Positions 33,430 to 43,448 of a stretch of 64,000 bases of DNA are shown one piece after another. Under the pieces are notes generated by a model. The model searched no databases. It was not told the DNA's origin and was given only the letters and a program-made list of their open reading frames with translations. How positions within the stretch are numbered: position 1 is the first letter of the stretch; each line of letters begins with the position of its first letter. This stretch comes from Gemmobacter aquaticus. GTDB taxonomy: Bacteria > Pseudomonadota > Alphaproteobacteria > Rhodobacterales > Rhodobacteraceae. Made by a program: the position numbers and the translations under genes. The stretch spans positions 62,001-126,000 of the forward strand of contig NZ_VOAK01000023.1 of NCBI RefSeq assembly GCF_007859075.1, given 5' to 3'.

Positions 33430-34302
33430 CTACCCCCGGCGCGGCGGGTTCACCACCGCGCGTCGATAGAGGTGCCAGGTCGCATGGCCCAGCACCGGCA
33501 GCACCACGATCATCCCGACAAACAGCGTCAGCGCCCCGAAGGCCAGCCCCGCCGCCACGATCATACCCCAGGCCATCACGGCCACAGGGTTCTGTCGCAG
33601 GATACGCATCGATGTCGTCACCGCCACCGGCAGCCCCACATGACGGTCGAGGAGCAGCGGGAAGGAGACAAGGCTGGTCGCCAGCACCAGCGCCGCGAAC
33701 AGAAAGCCCACGGCACACCCAAGGATCAGCATGGTCCAGCCCGCACCGGTCGTGAATACCTCTGTGAGAAAGGCGCCGGCTGAAACCGGCAGATCGGGGC
33801 CAAGCGTCAGATTGAAGATCAGATAGGCCGTCAACATCCATGCGGTGAAGATCGCCAGCAGATAGGCCCCTAGAACCACGATCGGCACAAAGGAGGGCGA
33901 GCTTGCCACATCCAGTGCATTCGCCCAGCTGACGGGCAGCCCCTGTTCGCGGCGCCGGCTCATTTCGTAAAGCCCGACTGCAGCGACCGGTCCCAGCAGG
34001 GCAAAGCCCGAGATCATGGGGAAAATCAGGGGCATCATCTCGCGGTTCAGCGCCATCCCGATCAGCAAGACGCCGATCAGCGGATAGACCAGCACAACGA
34101 ACATGACATCGGTCCGCATTGCTGCGAAATCATCAAGGCCCCGGCGCAACGCGCCGCCGAGGTCCGCAATGTCAAGGTCGGCCACCTCGACCGGTGCGTG
34201 ATCTGCGCCCCCGATCTCTGCGATGCCATCGCCGAGATGATGCGAGCCTCGCCCGATCATTCGCGCGGTCCAGGATAATGGATTTCCGATCGTTGCGACC
34301 AT
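33430..34302 (-). CDS. DUF2189 family membrane protein
   Basis: A 290-residue inner-membrane protein with about six helices (MFVVLVYPLIGVLLIGMAL, GFALLGPVAAVGLY, PSFVPIVVLGAYLLAIFTAWMLTAYLI, ILGCAVGFLFAALVLATSLVSF, GMIVAAGLAFGALTLFVGMIVVLPVLGHATWHLY). The first 60 residues are polar and cytoplasmic. DUF2189 proteins sit near cytochrome or envelope genes, and the function is unknown. The ATG at 34302 follows GGGAGGG; the longer frame from 34392 has no site. Its 3' end comes 3 bases from the convergent rlmH stop. Confidence 0.85.
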   Translation of the reverse strand: MVATIGNPLSWTARMIGRGSHHLGDGIAEIGGADHAPVEVADLDIADLGGALRRGLDDFAAMRTDVMFVVLVYPLIGVLLIGMALNREMMPLIFPMISGFALLGPVAAVGLYEMSRRREQGLPVSWANALDVASSPSFVPIVVLGAYLLAIFTAWMLTAYLIFNLTLGPDLPVSAGAFLTEVFTTGAGWTMLILGCAVGFLFAALVLATSLVSFPLLLDRHVGLPVAVTTSMRILRQNPVAVMAWGMIVAAGLAFGALTLFVGMIVVLPVLGHATWHLYRRAVVNPPRRG

Positions 34303-34497
34303 GACGCTTCCCTCCCAGGAAAGGGTCGTCGGGCGCCATGGCACCTGACGGCCAAAGGCTTCGAACTGTAGACATGGTAACAGAATTCCCACGATAAGTC
34401 GCGCAGATTGGCCGGAAGCACCCGGCAGAGGCGCTGGCCGGTTGCGGCGGGGCGCGGCGCGGCGTAAAACCGCTGCAAATCAAGGAAAGGCGCGCGC

Positions 34498-36018
34498 ATG
34501 ACCACCCCGAAACCCGTCGTTCTGTGCATTCTGGATGGCTGGGGCTACCGGGAAGAGCGTGAGGCAAACGCCCCCGCACTGGCCCATACGCCGAACTTTG
34601 ACCGGATCTGGGCCAACTGCCCGCATAACCTGTTGATTACGCATGGGCCGGACGTGGGCCTGCCGACCGGGCAGATGGGCAACTCCGAGGTCGGCCACAC
34701 CAACATCGGCGCAGGCCGCGTGGTCGCCATGGATCTGGGCCAGATCGATCTTGCCATCGAGGACGGATCGTTCTTCAAGAACGCCGCCCTGCTGGACTTC
34801 ATCGCCCGGCTTCAGGCGACGGGCGGCACCGCGCATCTGATGGGCGTGATCTCGGACGGCGGTGTGCATGGGCATATCCAGCACGTTCTGGCCGCCTGCA
34901 GGGCCATCGCTGGCGCGGGCGTGCCCGTCGTTCTGCACGCAATCACAGACGGACGCGACGTTCCCCCGTCAAGCGCGGTGACCTTCATGCGCGAGCTGAC
35001 CGAGGCCCTGCCCGAGGGCGCGCGCATCGGCACCGTCATCGGTCGCTACTGGGCCATGGATCGCGACAACCGCTGGGAGCGCGTCTCGCGCGCATTTGAT
35101 GCCATCGTCTCGGCGAAAGGCGAGGCGGCAGGTGATGCCAATCGCGCCGTGGACGCCGCCTATCAGCGCGGCGAGACGGATGAGTTCATCGCCCCCACCG
35201 TCATCGGTGGCTATGAAGGCGCCCGGGATGGCGATGGCTTCTTCTGCCTGAACTTCCGCGCCGACCGTGCGCGGGAAATCCTGCTGGCCCTTGGCGCCCC
35301 GGATTTCGATGGCTTCGACGCCGCCACCCGCCCGAAGTGGGCCGCCCTTCTGGGCATGGTCGACTACTCGACCCGCCACAACGGCTTCATGACAACCTGC
35401 TATCCCAAGCAGGACATCGTGAACACGCTGGGCGAGTGGGTGGCCGACCACGGCCGCACCCAGTTCCGGCTGGCCGAGACCGAGAAATACCCACATGTCA
35501 CCTTCTTTCTGAACGGCGGGAAAGAGACGCCCTCGACCGGCGAAGACCGCTTCATGCCGCTCTCGCCCAAGGTCGCGACCTATGACCTGCAGCCCGAGAT
35601 GAGCGAGCCCGAGGTGGCCGATCAACTGGTTGGCGCCATCGAGAAGGGCTACGATCTGATCGTCGTCAACTTCGCCAACCCCGACATGGTGGGCCATACC
35701 GGAAGCCTTCCCGCCGCCATCAAGGCGTGTGAGGCGGTGGATGATGGCCTTGGCCGCGCCCTTGCCGCTTTGGAAAAGGCGGGCGGCGCCATGATCGTGA
35801 CGGCGGACCACGGCAATTGCGAGCTGATGGTCGACCCCGAAACCGGCGGCCCGCATACAGCGCATACCACGAACCTTGTCCCCGTGATCCTTGTCGGCGG
35901 TCCGCAGGGCGCCATCCTGCGCGACGGTGGCCGGCTGGCCGATCTGGCGCCCACGGTGCTGCAGCTCATGGGTCTGCCGCAGCCGGCCGAGATGACCGGA
36001 AAGAGCCTGATCGCCTGA
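34498..36018 (+). CDS. gpmI: 2,3-bisphosphoglycerate-independent phosphoglycerate mutase
   Basis: Glycolytic interconversion of 3- and 2-phosphoglycerate, two-Mn enzyme of the alkaline phosphatase superfamily. CILDGWGYREER carries the first metal Asp, GQMGNSEVGHTNIGAGRVV has the phosphoserine nucleophile, DGGVHGHIQH and HAITDGRDVPPSSA are phosphotransferase signatures, and NPDMVGHTG and TADHGNCE hold later metal ligands. Length 506 is normal. The end shares bases with the start of the next gene (TGATG). Ribosome site AAGGAAAGGCGC precedes the ATG. Confidence 0.97.
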   Translation: MTTPKPVVLCILDGWGYREEREANAPALAHTPNFDRIWANCPHNLLITHGPDVGLPTGQMGNSEVGHTNIGAGRVVAMDLGQIDLAIEDGSFFKNAALLDFIARLQATGGTAHLMGVISDGGVHGHIQHVLAACRAIAGAGVPVVLHAITDGRDVPPSSAVTFMRELTEALPEGARIGTVIGRYWAMDRDNRWERVSRAFDAIVSAKGEAAGDANRAVDAAYQRGETDEFIAPTVIGGYEGARDGDGFFCLNFRADRAREILLALGAPDFDGFDAATRPKWAALLGMVDYSTRHNGFMTTCYPKQDIVNTLGEWVADHGRTQFRLAETEKYPHVTFFLNGGKETPSTGEDRFMPLSPKVATYDLQPEMSEPEVADQLVGAIEKGYDLIVVNFANPDMVGHTGSLPAAIKACEAVDDGLGRALAALEKAGGAMIVTADHGNCELMVDPETGGPHTAHTTNLVPVILVGGPQGAILRDGGRLADLAPTVLQLMGLPQPAEMTGKSLIA

Positions 36019-37232
36019 TGCGCAAGTCCGCCCTCCCCATCCTGCTGACACTGCTCGCTGCTGGCGGGCTGGGCGGAGCCTTGCGCGCACAGACCCAGGC
36101 CGAGGCAACGCATGCCGTTGCGCAACCCGCCGCCAACACACCGCCCACCGTAGCGGATCAGGCAATGGTCGCCGCCACCAACCTGCAGGTGGCAATCAAG
36201 GCGCTGGAGGGTGCGCGCAGCGCCAAGGAGCGCGTCAAGACGCTGACCCAGACGATCACCGCCTATGAACAGGGCCTCACCGCGCTGCGCGAAAGCCTGC
36301 GGCAGGTCTCTATCCGCGAGGCAACCCTGCTTCTGCAGTTCGAGGCGCAGCGCGAACGGGTTTCCCAGCTGATCGCGGTGCTGAGCCAGATGGAGGCCGA
36401 CCCCGCCCCCCTGCTGCTGCTGCACCCGACCGGACCACTGGGCACCGCCCGTTCCGGGATGATGGTCGCCGACGTGGCCCCCGCCCTGCAGGCCGAGGCC
36501 GAAGAGCTGCGCGCCCAGTTGAACGAGGTGCGCGCGCTGCGCGCCCTGCAGACCACGGCGGGGCAGACTCTGGCCAACGGGCTGCGCGTCGCGCAAGAAG
36601 CACGCACGACGCTGAGCCAGGCCATCTCTGACCGGACAGACCTGCCGCGTCGGATCACCGAAGACCCAGCTGCACTTCAATCCCTGCTTGAAAGCGCACA
36701 GACGCTCGACGCATTTGCCGATGGCCTTTCCGAGACCGAGGCAGGCGCCGAGGGGCTTGAGGATTTTGGCTTTGGCCATGGCAAACTCGCCCTGCCGGTG
36801 CTGGGCACCGTGCTGCGCGGCCCCGATGAAGCCGACGCCGCCGGCGTGCGCCGTCCCGGCATTGTCCTTGCCACCCGCAAGCAGGCCTTGGTCACAGCCC
36901 CCTGGTCCGGAACCATCCGCTACCGTGGGCCGCTTCTCGATTTCGGAAACGTGATCGTCCTTGAACCGGGGGCGGGCTATCTTCTCATTCTCGCGGGCAT
37001 GGAAACGGTCTATGGCGAGGTTGGTGAAGTGGTGGCCGAAGGCGCGCCACTGGGCCTGATGGGGGGCGGCGAGCCGGCGATGGAGGAATTCCTTATCTCG
37101 GCGGAAAGTGGCGGCGGTGCACGTGACACCGAAACGCTCTATGTAGAATTGCGGCAGGGAGGAGAGCCGGTCGATCCTCTGCCCTGGTTTGCGGCGACGG
37201 CGCCGCTGGCCGGTGAACAGCAGGTGCCCTGA
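36018..37232 (+). CDS. EnvC-like murein hydrolase activator (M23 fold)
   Basis: Periplasmic activator of cell-division amidases or a M23 endopeptidase homologue. A signal peptide (MRKSALPILLTLLAAGGLGGALRA) is followed by two coiled-coil stretches at about 50-130 and 140-200 (ALEGARSAKERVKTLTQTITAYEQGLTALRE), then the LytM domain from LPVLGTVLRG. The usual zinc ligand H-x-x-x-D and H-x-H are not all present: the chain reads IRYRGPLLDFGNVIVLEPGAGYLLILAG where active enzymes have a His-x-His, so it is degenerate like EnvC, i.e. an activator. It shares its start with the gpmI stop and precedes ctpA. Confidence 0.88.
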   Translation: MRKSALPILLTLLAAGGLGGALRAQTQAEATHAVAQPAANTPPTVADQAMVAATNLQVAIKALEGARSAKERVKTLTQTITAYEQGLTALRESLRQVSIREATLLLQFEAQRERVSQLIAVLSQMEADPAPLLLLHPTGPLGTARSGMMVADVAPALQAEAEELRAQLNEVRALRALQTTAGQTLANGLRVAQEARTTLSQAISDRTDLPRRITEDPAALQSLLESAQTLDAFADGLSETEAGAEGLEDFGFGHGKLALPVLGTVLRGPDEADAAGVRRPGIVLATRKQALVTAPWSGTIRYRGPLLDFGNVIVLEPGAGYLLILAGMETVYGEVGEVVAEGAPLGLMGGGEPAMEEFLISAESGGGARDTETLYVELRQGGEPVDPLPWFAATAPLAGEQQVP

Positions 37233-37270
37233 CCGCCATTTCGCGGTCGGCCATGAATATGAGGCAGTTG

Positions 37271-38623
37271 ATGAAGAACTACATGATCGCCGCTTTCGCC
37301 GGCACCGTGGCCGGGGTTCTGGTAACGACCCAGGTCGCCGGACCCATGCTTGCGCAAGAGGCGAACAAGGATGCCTCGATCTACGAACAGCTTGATCTGT
37401 TCGGCGATATCTACGAGCGCATCCGCGGCCAGTATGTCGAAGAAGTGGACAGCAAGAAGCTGATGGAGGCGGCCATCAACGGCATGCTTACCTCGCTTGA
37501 CCCGCATTCAAGCTACATGCCCGCCGATGACTTTGACGACATGCAGGTGCAGACCCGCGGTGAGTTCGGCGGCCTCGGCATCGAGGTGACGCAAGAGGAC
37601 GGCTTCATCAAGGTTGTGACCCCGATGGATGACACCCCGGCCGCCAAGGCCGGGATGCAGGCGGGCGACTTCATCACCCATGTCGATGGGGAAAGCGTTC
37701 TGGGCCTGACGCTCGACCAGGCGGTTGACAAGATGCGCGGCGAGGTGGGCTCGGAGATTGTGGTCACGGTCGTGCGCGAGGGGACACCCGATCCGTTCGA
37801 TGTCTCGATCATCCGCGACACGATCAAGCTGACCGCCGCCAAAGGCCGCGTCGTCGGCAATGCCGTCGTCGTGCGCCTGACCACCTTCAACGACCAGACC
37901 TTCACGGGCCTGGAAACCGAACTGAAGAAGGCCGTGGAACAGGCCGGTGGCATGGACAAGGTCAGCGGCCTTGTGCTTGACCTGCGCAACAACCCCGGCG
38001 GCCTGCTGAACCAGGCGATCAGCGTCTCAGACGCCTTCCTCGATAAGGGCGAAATCGTCTCGACCCGTGGCCGCAACCCGCAGGATGGCGAACGCTTCAA
38101 CGCCGAGCCGGGCGACCTGATGGCTGGAAAACCGATCGTCGTGCTGACGAACGGCGGCACAGCGTCAGCGTCCGAGATCGTGGCCGGTGCCCTGCAGGAC
38201 CATCGTCGCGCGGTGGTCGTGGGCACCAAGAGCTTTGGTAAGGGCTCGGTTCAGTCGGTTGTCCCGCTGCGGGGCGATGGCGCCATGCGTCTGACAACGG
38301 CGCGCTACTACACGCCCTCGGGCCGCTCGATCCAGGCGCTTGGCATCTCGCCCGACATCGTGGTGAACCAGCCGACCAAGGCTCCGGGCGAGGAAGGAAC
38401 CGAGGCCGCAGCCGCCGAGGCCGCAGCCAAGGCACGCGGCGAGGCCGATCTGCGCGGCGTTCTGTCGAATGACAGCATGACCGAGGATGAGAAGCGCCAG
38501 TACCAGAAAGAGCAGGAACTGGTCGCCGAGGCCGCCAAGCTGCGCGATGAGGATTATCAGCTCGCCTATGCGGTCGACATCCTGCGCGGCGCCGCCGCGA
38601 TCACCGTGCAGCCGGAAGAGTAA
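37271..38623 (+). CDS. ctpA: S41 family C-terminal processing peptidase
   Basis: Periplasmic tail-specific serine protease. Signal peptide [21 protein letters not shown], then an N-terminal helix region, a PDZ domain ([20 protein letters not shown] to VVTVVREG), and the catalytic core with the Ser in [15 protein letters not shown] and the Lys in [13 protein letters not shown]. The tail 390-450 is a charged helix ([15 protein letters not shown]). The ATG at 37271 has TGAGG upstream; two ATG codons at 37253 and 37259 are in frame but less well placed. It follows envC-like and precedes rppH, a common alphaproteobacterial order. Confidence 0.94.
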   Translation: MKNYMIAAFAGTVAGVLVTTQVAGPMLAQEANKDASIYEQLDLFGDIYERIRGQYVEEVDSKKLMEAAINGMLTSLDPHSSYMPADDFDDMQVQTRGEFGGLGIEVTQEDGFIKVVTPMDDTPAAKAGMQAGDFITHVDGESVLGLTLDQAVDKMRGEVGSEIVVTVVREGTPDPFDVSIIRDTIKLTAAKGRVVGNAVVVRLTTFNDQTFTGLETELKKAVEQAGGMDKVSGLVLDLRNNPGGLLNQAISVSDAFLDKGEIVSTRGRNPQDGERFNAEPGDLMAGKPIVVLTNGGTASASEIVAGALQDHRRAVVVGTKSFGKGSVQSVVPLRGDGAMRLTTARYYTPSGRSIQALGISPDIVVNQPTKAPGEEGTEAAAAEAAAKARGEADLRGVLSNDSMTEDEKRQYQKEQELVAEAAKLRDEDYQLAYAVDILRGAAAITVQPEE

Positions 38624-38658
38624 GGGGACGGGGGCGGCAACGCCCCCGGATACTGCCG

Positions 38659-39141
38659 ATGACAGTCGACGCTACCCTCCTGCCCTATCGCCCCTGCGTG
38701 GGCGTGGTGATGATCAATCGCGACGGGTTGATCTTTACCGGCAACCGCAAGGACAGCCATATCCCCGCCTGGCAGATGCCGCAGGGCGGGATTGACGATG
38801 GCGAGAAGCCCCGCAAGGCGGCGCTGCGCGAGTTGTGGGAAGAAACCGGCGTGACCGACGACCTGGTCGAATTCATCGCCAAGACCGATGACTGGGTCAC
38901 CTATGACCTGCCGGCCGAGCTTCTGGGCAAGGTCTGGGGCGGCAAGTATCGCGGCCAGCGCCAGAAATGGTTCCTGTTCCGCTTTCTTGGTCAGGATGAT
39001 CAGGTCAATATCGCGACCGAACATCCCGAATTCGACCGCTGGCAATGGAGCCGCGCGGACGAGATGATTGCCTCGATCGTGCCCTTCAAGCGCGCGGTTT
39101 ACGAAGAGGTCGTCCGCCAGTTCAGGCCGCATCTCGCCTGA
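38659..39141 (+). CDS. rppH: RNA pyrophosphohydrolase (Nudix)
   Basis: Removes pyrophosphate from the 5' end of mRNA to start decay. The Nudix box is [25 protein letters not shown] at about residues 40-64 with the R-E-L-x-E-E core, and [16 protein letters not shown] and [29 protein letters not shown] are typical of RppH/YgdP. Length 160 is usual. It is 35 bases after ctpA, with a GC hairpin (38630-38647) between them that lacks a T-run, so read-through is likely. Confidence 0.94.
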   Translation: MTVDATLLPYRPCVGVVMINRDGLIFTGNRKDSHIPAWQMPQGGIDDGEKPRKAALRELWEETGVTDDLVEFIAKTDDWVTYDLPAELLGKVWGGKYRGQRQKWFLFRFLGQDDQVNIATEHPEFDRWQWSRADEMIASIVPFKRAVYEEVVRQFRPHLA

Positions 39142-39223
39142 ACACCGGGACTGTCACTTCCTCTTGGCACAAATACCTTGGGGGTGAGCGCGGCACGCGC
39201 GAGGGGGCAAGGCCCCCTTGCCA

Positions 39224-40501
39224 TCAGCCGTTCTCGCGCAGGACCGTTCCAGCCAGATAGAGCGACCCGCAAATCAGCACCCGCGCATTCGGGTCGTCTT
39301 GTGCGATTTCCGCAAGTGCGGTCGCAACCGACGTTGCAGCGCTTGCCTTGATGCCCGCGGCTTGCGCCGCCTCGGCCGTCACAGCGGCGGGCAGCGTATT
39401 CGCCTCACCGGGGATCGAGACGGCATGCAGGCTTTGCAGATGGGGGGCCAGCGGGCGCAGATACCCACCGATGTCTTTTGTGTTCAGCATCCCGCAGATC
39501 GCATGGGTCGGACGCGGCGCCATGGCAGAAAGCGTCGCCGCAATCGCTTCGCCCCCGGCGGGATTGTGACCGCCATCGAGCCACAACTCCACCCCCGGCG
39601 CGCTATCGACCAGCGGGCCGTGTTTCAGGCGCTGCATCCGGGCGGGCCAGTAGGCGCGGCTCACCGCAGCCTCGCAGGCCTCTTCCCCAAAGCCGAGATG
39701 GCGTAGCGCGGCCACGGCTGCGCCCGCGTTCTGGATCTGGTGCGGCCCCGGCAGATTGGGCAGCGGCAGGTCCAGAAGGCCGTTCTCGTCCTGAAAGATC
39801 ATGCGGCCCCGCTCGACCGCGACATGCCAGTGCTGGCCGTGCACCAGAAGGGGGGCACCCAGACGTGCGGCGCGCGCCTCGATCACGCTCAAGGCGGCCT
39901 CATCCTGTGGACCAACGACGCAGGGCACACCGCGCTTGATGATACCCGCCTTCTCTCCGGCAATCTCGGGCAGGGTCTCACCCAGATATTGCTGATGGTC
40001 GATCGAGACCGGCGTGATGATGGTCAGCCTAGGCTGATCCACCACATTTGTCGCGTCAAGCCGTCCGCCAAGACCCACCTCAAGCAGGGTGAAATCGGCG
40101 GGTGTCCGGGCAAAGGCCAGAAGTGCCGCGCAGGTGGTGATTTCGAAGAAGGTGACCTCTTCGCCGCCATTCGCCACGATACATTCATCAAGCAGGGCCG
40201 AGAGCGCATCCTCCGAGATCAGCTCGCCTGCCAGCCGGATACGTTCATGAAACCATGCCAGATGCGGCGAGGTATAGGCATGCGCGCGCTGGCCCGCCGC
40301 CTCGATCCCCGCACGGATCATCGCCTGTGTGCTGCCCTTGCCGTTTGTTCCCGCCACATGGATCACAGGCGGCAAGCGCCGCTCCGGGTGATCGAGCGCC
40401 GCGAGCAGGCGATGCACCCGGTCCAGCGTCAGATCAATGATCTTGGGGTGAAACGCCATCATCCGCTGCAAAAGCGCATCGGAACGGGTGGTATCAGTCA
40501 T
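39224..40501 (-). CDS. folC: Bifunctional dihydrofolate/folylpolyglutamate synthase
   Basis: Adds glutamate to dihydropteroate and to folates in the cytoplasm. P-loop VIHVAGTNGKGSTQAMIRAG at about residues 40-60, then YTSPHLAWFHERIRL, LLEVGLGGRLDATN, PVSIDHQQYLGETLPEIAGEKAGIIK (family-specific), and LDGGHNPAGGEAI in the ligase domain. The ATG at 40501 follows GAGG, giving 425 residues; the longer frame adds an unrelated leader. It lies directly after accD on the minus strand, a conserved accD-folC order. Confidence 0.96.
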   Translation of the reverse strand: MTDTTRSDALLQRMMAFHPKIIDLTLDRVHRLLAALDHPERRLPPVIHVAGTNGKGSTQAMIRAGIEAAGQRAHAYTSPHLAWFHERIRLAGELISEDALSALLDECIVANGGEEVTFFEITTCAALLAFARTPADFTLLEVGLGGRLDATNVVDQPRLTIITPVSIDHQQYLGETLPEIAGEKAGIIKRGVPCVVGPQDEAALSVIEARAARLGAPLLVHGQHWHVAVERGRMIFQDENGLLDLPLPNLPGPHQIQNAGAAVAALRHLGFGEEACEAAVSRAYWPARMQRLKHGPLVDSAPGVELWLDGGHNPAGGEAIAATLSAMAPRPTHAICGMLNTKDIGGYLRPLAPHLQSLHAVSIPGEANTLPAAVTAEAAQAAGIKASAATSVATALAEIAQDDPNARVLICGSLYLAGTVLRENG

Positions 40502-40593
40502 CGTAAACCTCGCAGTCGGATACGGCACCTCTATCTGGCCGCGCGCACCTTTCGGGCGCACGACCGCAAGCGGCGCAAAGGGCTACGAAAGCG

Positions 40594-41490
40594 TCAGGCT
40601 TTTGCCGGATCGACTGCCGGCAGATCGCCGCGCACCGCCGGGCTCTGGCGCATCAGCATACGCAGAATGGTCGCGAGTTCGTCCTTCATCGCCTTGCGAT
40701 GGGTCACGCGGTCCAGCATGCCGTGATCCAGCAGATATTCCGCGCGCTGGAACCCTTCGGGCAGCTTCTCGCGGATGGTTTGTTCGATCACACGGGGGCC
40801 TGCAAAGCAGATCAGCGCATTGGGCTCGGCAATCTGCACATCGCCCAGCATGGCGTAAGACGCCGTCACCCCGCCCGTCGTCGGGTGTGTCAGCACCACC
40901 ACATAAGGCAGCCCCGCCTCTTTCAGCATCTGCACGGCGACTGTCGATCGCGGCATCTGCATCAGCGACAGGATACCCTCCTGCATCCGCGCGCCACCCG
41001 CAGCCGCAAAGAGCACAAGCGGGCGCTTCAGCTTTACCGCGCGTTCGGCCGCCGCGATGATGGCATTGCCCACATACATGCCCATCGAGCCGCCCATGAA
41101 GGCAAAGTCCTGCCCGACGGCGACCACCGGGGTGCGATAGATCTCGCCCTCGGCAACCAGCATGGCATCGCGCTCACCCGTGGTCTTCTGCGCAGCCTTC
41201 ATCCGGTCGGGATATTTCTTCTGGTCGCGGAAATGCAGCGGGTCGGCAATCGGTTCGGGCACCTTGACCTCGACGAACACACCGCCGTCGAACAGCGCGG
41301 CAAAGCGTTCGCGCGGGGTGATCGCCATGTGATGGTCGCAATGGGTGCAGACGTTCAGGTTATCTGCCAGTTCGCGGTGGAACAGCATGGTCCCGCATTC
41401 CGGGCATTTCGTCCACAGGTTCTCGGGCACCTCGCGGCGCGAGAACAGCGAATTGATCTTCGGGCGGACGTAGTTCGAGATCCAGTTCAT
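40594..41490 (-). CDS. accD: Acetyl-CoA carboxylase carboxyltransferase subunit beta
   Basis: Beta subunit of the transferase half of acetyl-CoA carboxylase (malonyl-CoA for fatty acid synthesis). The N-terminal zinc ribbon is C-P-E-C ... C-T-H-C at residues about 28-50 ([18 protein letters not shown], then NVCTHCDHH). Crotonase-like core: [57 protein letters not shown] and [12 protein letters not shown]. Length 298 is normal. folC follows 92 bases downstream. Confidence 0.97.
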   Translation of the reverse strand: MNWISNYVRPKINSLFSRREVPENLWTKCPECGTMLFHRELADNLNVCTHCDHHMAITPRERFAALFDGGVFVEVKVPEPIADPLHFRDQKKYPDRMKAAQKTTGERDAMLVAEGEIYRTPVVAVGQDFAFMGGSMGMYVGNAIIAAAERAVKLKRPLVLFAAAGGARMQEGILSLMQMPRSTVAVQMLKEAGLPYVVVLTHPTTGGVTASYAMLGDVQIAEPNALICFAGPRVIEQTIREKLPEGFQRAEYLLDHGMLDRVTHRKAMKDELATILRMLMRQSPAVRGDLPAVDPAKA

Positions 41491-41577
41491 TCAGGCTGGC
41501 CCTTTGCGCGGTTTTGGCATTGGACATAAGGCCACACCCGCAGGAATGCAATCATTGCGCGGCGGGCATGGCGGACC

Positions 41578-42036
41578 TCAGGCCTCATTCGCGAGCAACG
41601 CCTTCAACCCGCGCACCACCAGACGGTGATCCTCAAGCTGCGGCAGGCCCGAGACAGTTGCCACAGCGACCATACCCGTCCCTTTGACGTGTATCGGCAC
41701 GGCGCCACCGTGATCCGCGTAATCAGAGGCGGCCAGCCCCTGATCGGCCAATGTCCGGCCACTCCGTCGCATGCGTTCGCCGACCAGAAGCGAGGCTGCC
41801 TGAAAATGCAGCGCCACATTGGATTTCCGGCGTGCCCAGGCATCATTGTCGGGCGAAGACCCCGGAAGCGAGGCGTGGAACAGCGTGCGGTTCGCGGTGC
41901 GGATATCGATGACGACGGGAAGCTGCGCGTCGAGTGCGGCCTTCACCAACCAATCCCCGAGACGCAGTGCCGCAACTTCGTCAAACGCGGGCAGAAGCAA
42001 GCTCTTTGATTCAACCTCTAGTAAACTGATGTCCAA
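41578..42036 (-). CDS. UPF0303 / heme-degrading-domain (DUF336-like) protein
   Basis: A 152-residue soluble protein. FDEVAALRLGDWLVKAALDAQLPVVIDI is the N-terminal helix-strand, ASLPGSSPDNDAWARRKSNVALHFQAASLLVGERM and the later DYADHGGAVPIHVKGTGMVAVATVSGLPQLEDHRLVVRGL match the UPF0303/GlcG-HbpS fold, where His and Arg may hold a ligand such as heme. Function in bacteria is unknown. No operon partner is obvious; the upstream 175 bases up to the plus-strand DUF6478 gene contain the divergent control region. Confidence 0.82.
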   Translation of the reverse strand: MDISLLEVESKSLLLPAFDEVAALRLGDWLVKAALDAQLPVVIDIRTANRTLFHASLPGSSPDNDAWARRKSNVALHFQAASLLVGERMRRSGRTLADQGLAASDYADHGGAVPIHVKGTGMVAVATVSGLPQLEDHRLVVRGLKALLANEA

Positions 42037-42211
42037 ATTGCTCTCCTTTCAATGATTGCCCGAGTCTAAAGCCTCAAAGGCTGTGCACAAGGTACAATTC
42101 CCCCAGCTTGGTCCCCCGCGACCGGCAGTTTTCGCTGGCAGCGCATCAACCCAAGGCGGTAAGACCCGGATCAGCCTACAGCGAATCGTCCCCAAGGGGC
42201 GCCAGGAATTG

Positions 42212-42985
42212 ATGACCGGAACGCGCGAGCCGCTTCTTGACCGCATGGCCCATCGCCGCATGCTGCGGCGATGGCAGGCCTTGGCCCGCGCCGCCGAAGA
42301 AGCTGCCCCCGGAACCTTGCGCGAACTGCGCCAACGCGCCCGTGATGCCCGCCGTCCGCTGGACCAGATCATCGCCACTGCCGACCGTCGGCTGGGTTTG
42401 CTGCCGGCCCGCGCAGCAGAGACACGCCATCCGCCGGGCACTGACTGGTTCTGGCGCCCCGATCCGTGGATAGCGCCCCTACCCGATGCCGGATGGGCAC
42501 CGCTTGCGCCACGCCAGCCAATCGGGGCACAGACTGCAACCTTTCACGACTGCCCTTTGGGCGAGATCGCGCTTCGCCAACAGCGAGGCACAGGTACAAG
42601 GGAAACCGCGCCGCATACCCTTGCAATCGAGATCTATGGATTCAGCGGCAGTTTCCTTTCGCTGGTCGTCGATTTCCCGCCCGAGGGTGTCGCAGATCTG
42701 GGCACGCGGCATATCGTACAGCTGGACCTGACCCTTTCATCGGAACGCCCCCAGACCACTTATGCCCGCCTGCAGGCGAGACACGGGCCGAATGTGGCGC
42801 AGATCCTGCAGACCGTGCCAGCGGGGACCGGCACCCATCGGGTTGAGTTCGACCTAGCCTACTCTGGTCTTGAAGATCGGCCCGTCGAACATGCCTGGCT
42901 CGACCTGATCTTCGAAAAGCCGCAGATGACCGCCATCACCTTGCACGACTTGACGCTGTCGCGCCGTCCGAGGGCCGGGTTCTGA
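42212..42985 (+). CDS. DUF6478 family protein
   Basis: A 257-residue protein. The N-terminal 90 residues are helical and Arg-rich (LLDRMAHRRMLRRWQALARAA), then WFWRPDPWIAPLPDAGWAPLAPRQPIGAQTATFHDCPLGEI leads into a beta-rich domain with IEIYGFSGSFLSLVVDFP and FDLAYSGLEDRPVEHAWLDLIFEKP. This fits DUF6478 as I recall it from Rhodobacteraceae; function unknown. The ATG at 42212 follows CAGGA; longer upstream frame rejected. The next gene starts 19 bases on and is probably co-expressed; the beta domain may bind sugars or membranes, which is only inference. Confidence 0.78.
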   Translation: MTGTREPLLDRMAHRRMLRRWQALARAAEEAAPGTLRELRQRARDARRPLDQIIATADRRLGLLPARAAETRHPPGTDWFWRPDPWIAPLPDAGWAPLAPRQPIGAQTATFHDCPLGEIALRQQRGTGTRETAPHTLAIEIYGFSGSFLSLVVDFPPEGVADLGTRHIVQLDLTLSSERPQTTYARLQARHGPNVAQILQTVPAGTGTHRVEFDLAYSGLEDRPVEHAWLDLIFEKPQMTAITLHDLTLSRRPRAGF

Positions 42986-43004
42986 TGGCGCGTAGGGTGA
43001 TGCG

Positions 43005-43385
43005 ATGACACAATCCATGCTGACGCCGCTACGACTGCGCGCCGGGATCTGGGAGGGAGTGTTGACCACCCCGACCGCAAATCCACGCATCGAGGCGCTG
43101 TTTCAGGGCACGCCACTGCCCGATCTTCATGTCACGGCCTTGCCGGATCAACCCGGCTGCCACATCGTCAAGCTGGCGCTGCCATCAACGCTTATCTCGG
43201 ACGGGGTGCAGACAGTGATCCTGCGCGATGCCGAGACGCGGCAGACGCTTGGCCATATCGCTGTTCAGGCCGGGATTGCGCCTGACGACGACCTGCGCGC
43301 CGAACTTGATCTGCTGCGGGCAGAGCTTGACCTTCTGAAGCGCGCGTTCCGCCGGCATTGCACCGAGAGCGGGCATCAAGACTGA
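43005..43385 (+). CDS. Hypothetical protein with C-terminal coiled coil, 126 aa
   Basis: Beta-rich N-terminal 85 residues (RAGIWEGVLTTPTANPRIEALFQGTPLPDL, HIVKLALPSTLISDGVQTVILRD) followed by a helix with an exact repeat: DLRAELDLL RAELDLL K, a seven-residue duplication that predicts a coiled coil and oligomer. One Cys near the end (RRHCTES). No family recognised. It forms a probable operon with the DUF6478 gene upstream, and msrB follows 63 bases later. Confidence 0.7.
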   Translation: MTQSMLTPLRLRAGIWEGVLTTPTANPRIEALFQGTPLPDLHVTALPDQPGCHIVKLALPSTLISDGVQTVILRDAETRQTLGHIAVQAGIAPDDDLRAELDLLRAELDLLKRAFRRHCTESGHQD

Positions 43386-43448
43386 TCGCCGCATCTGGAC
43401 TTTCCGGCGCGAAACACCAGATTCGCCTTGAAACCCCGGAGACGCGCC

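Noticed and set aside
34969-36195. 408-codon minus-strand frame opposite gpmI
   Set aside because: Gly/His/Arg-rich translation with no motif; gpmI is certain on the other strand.
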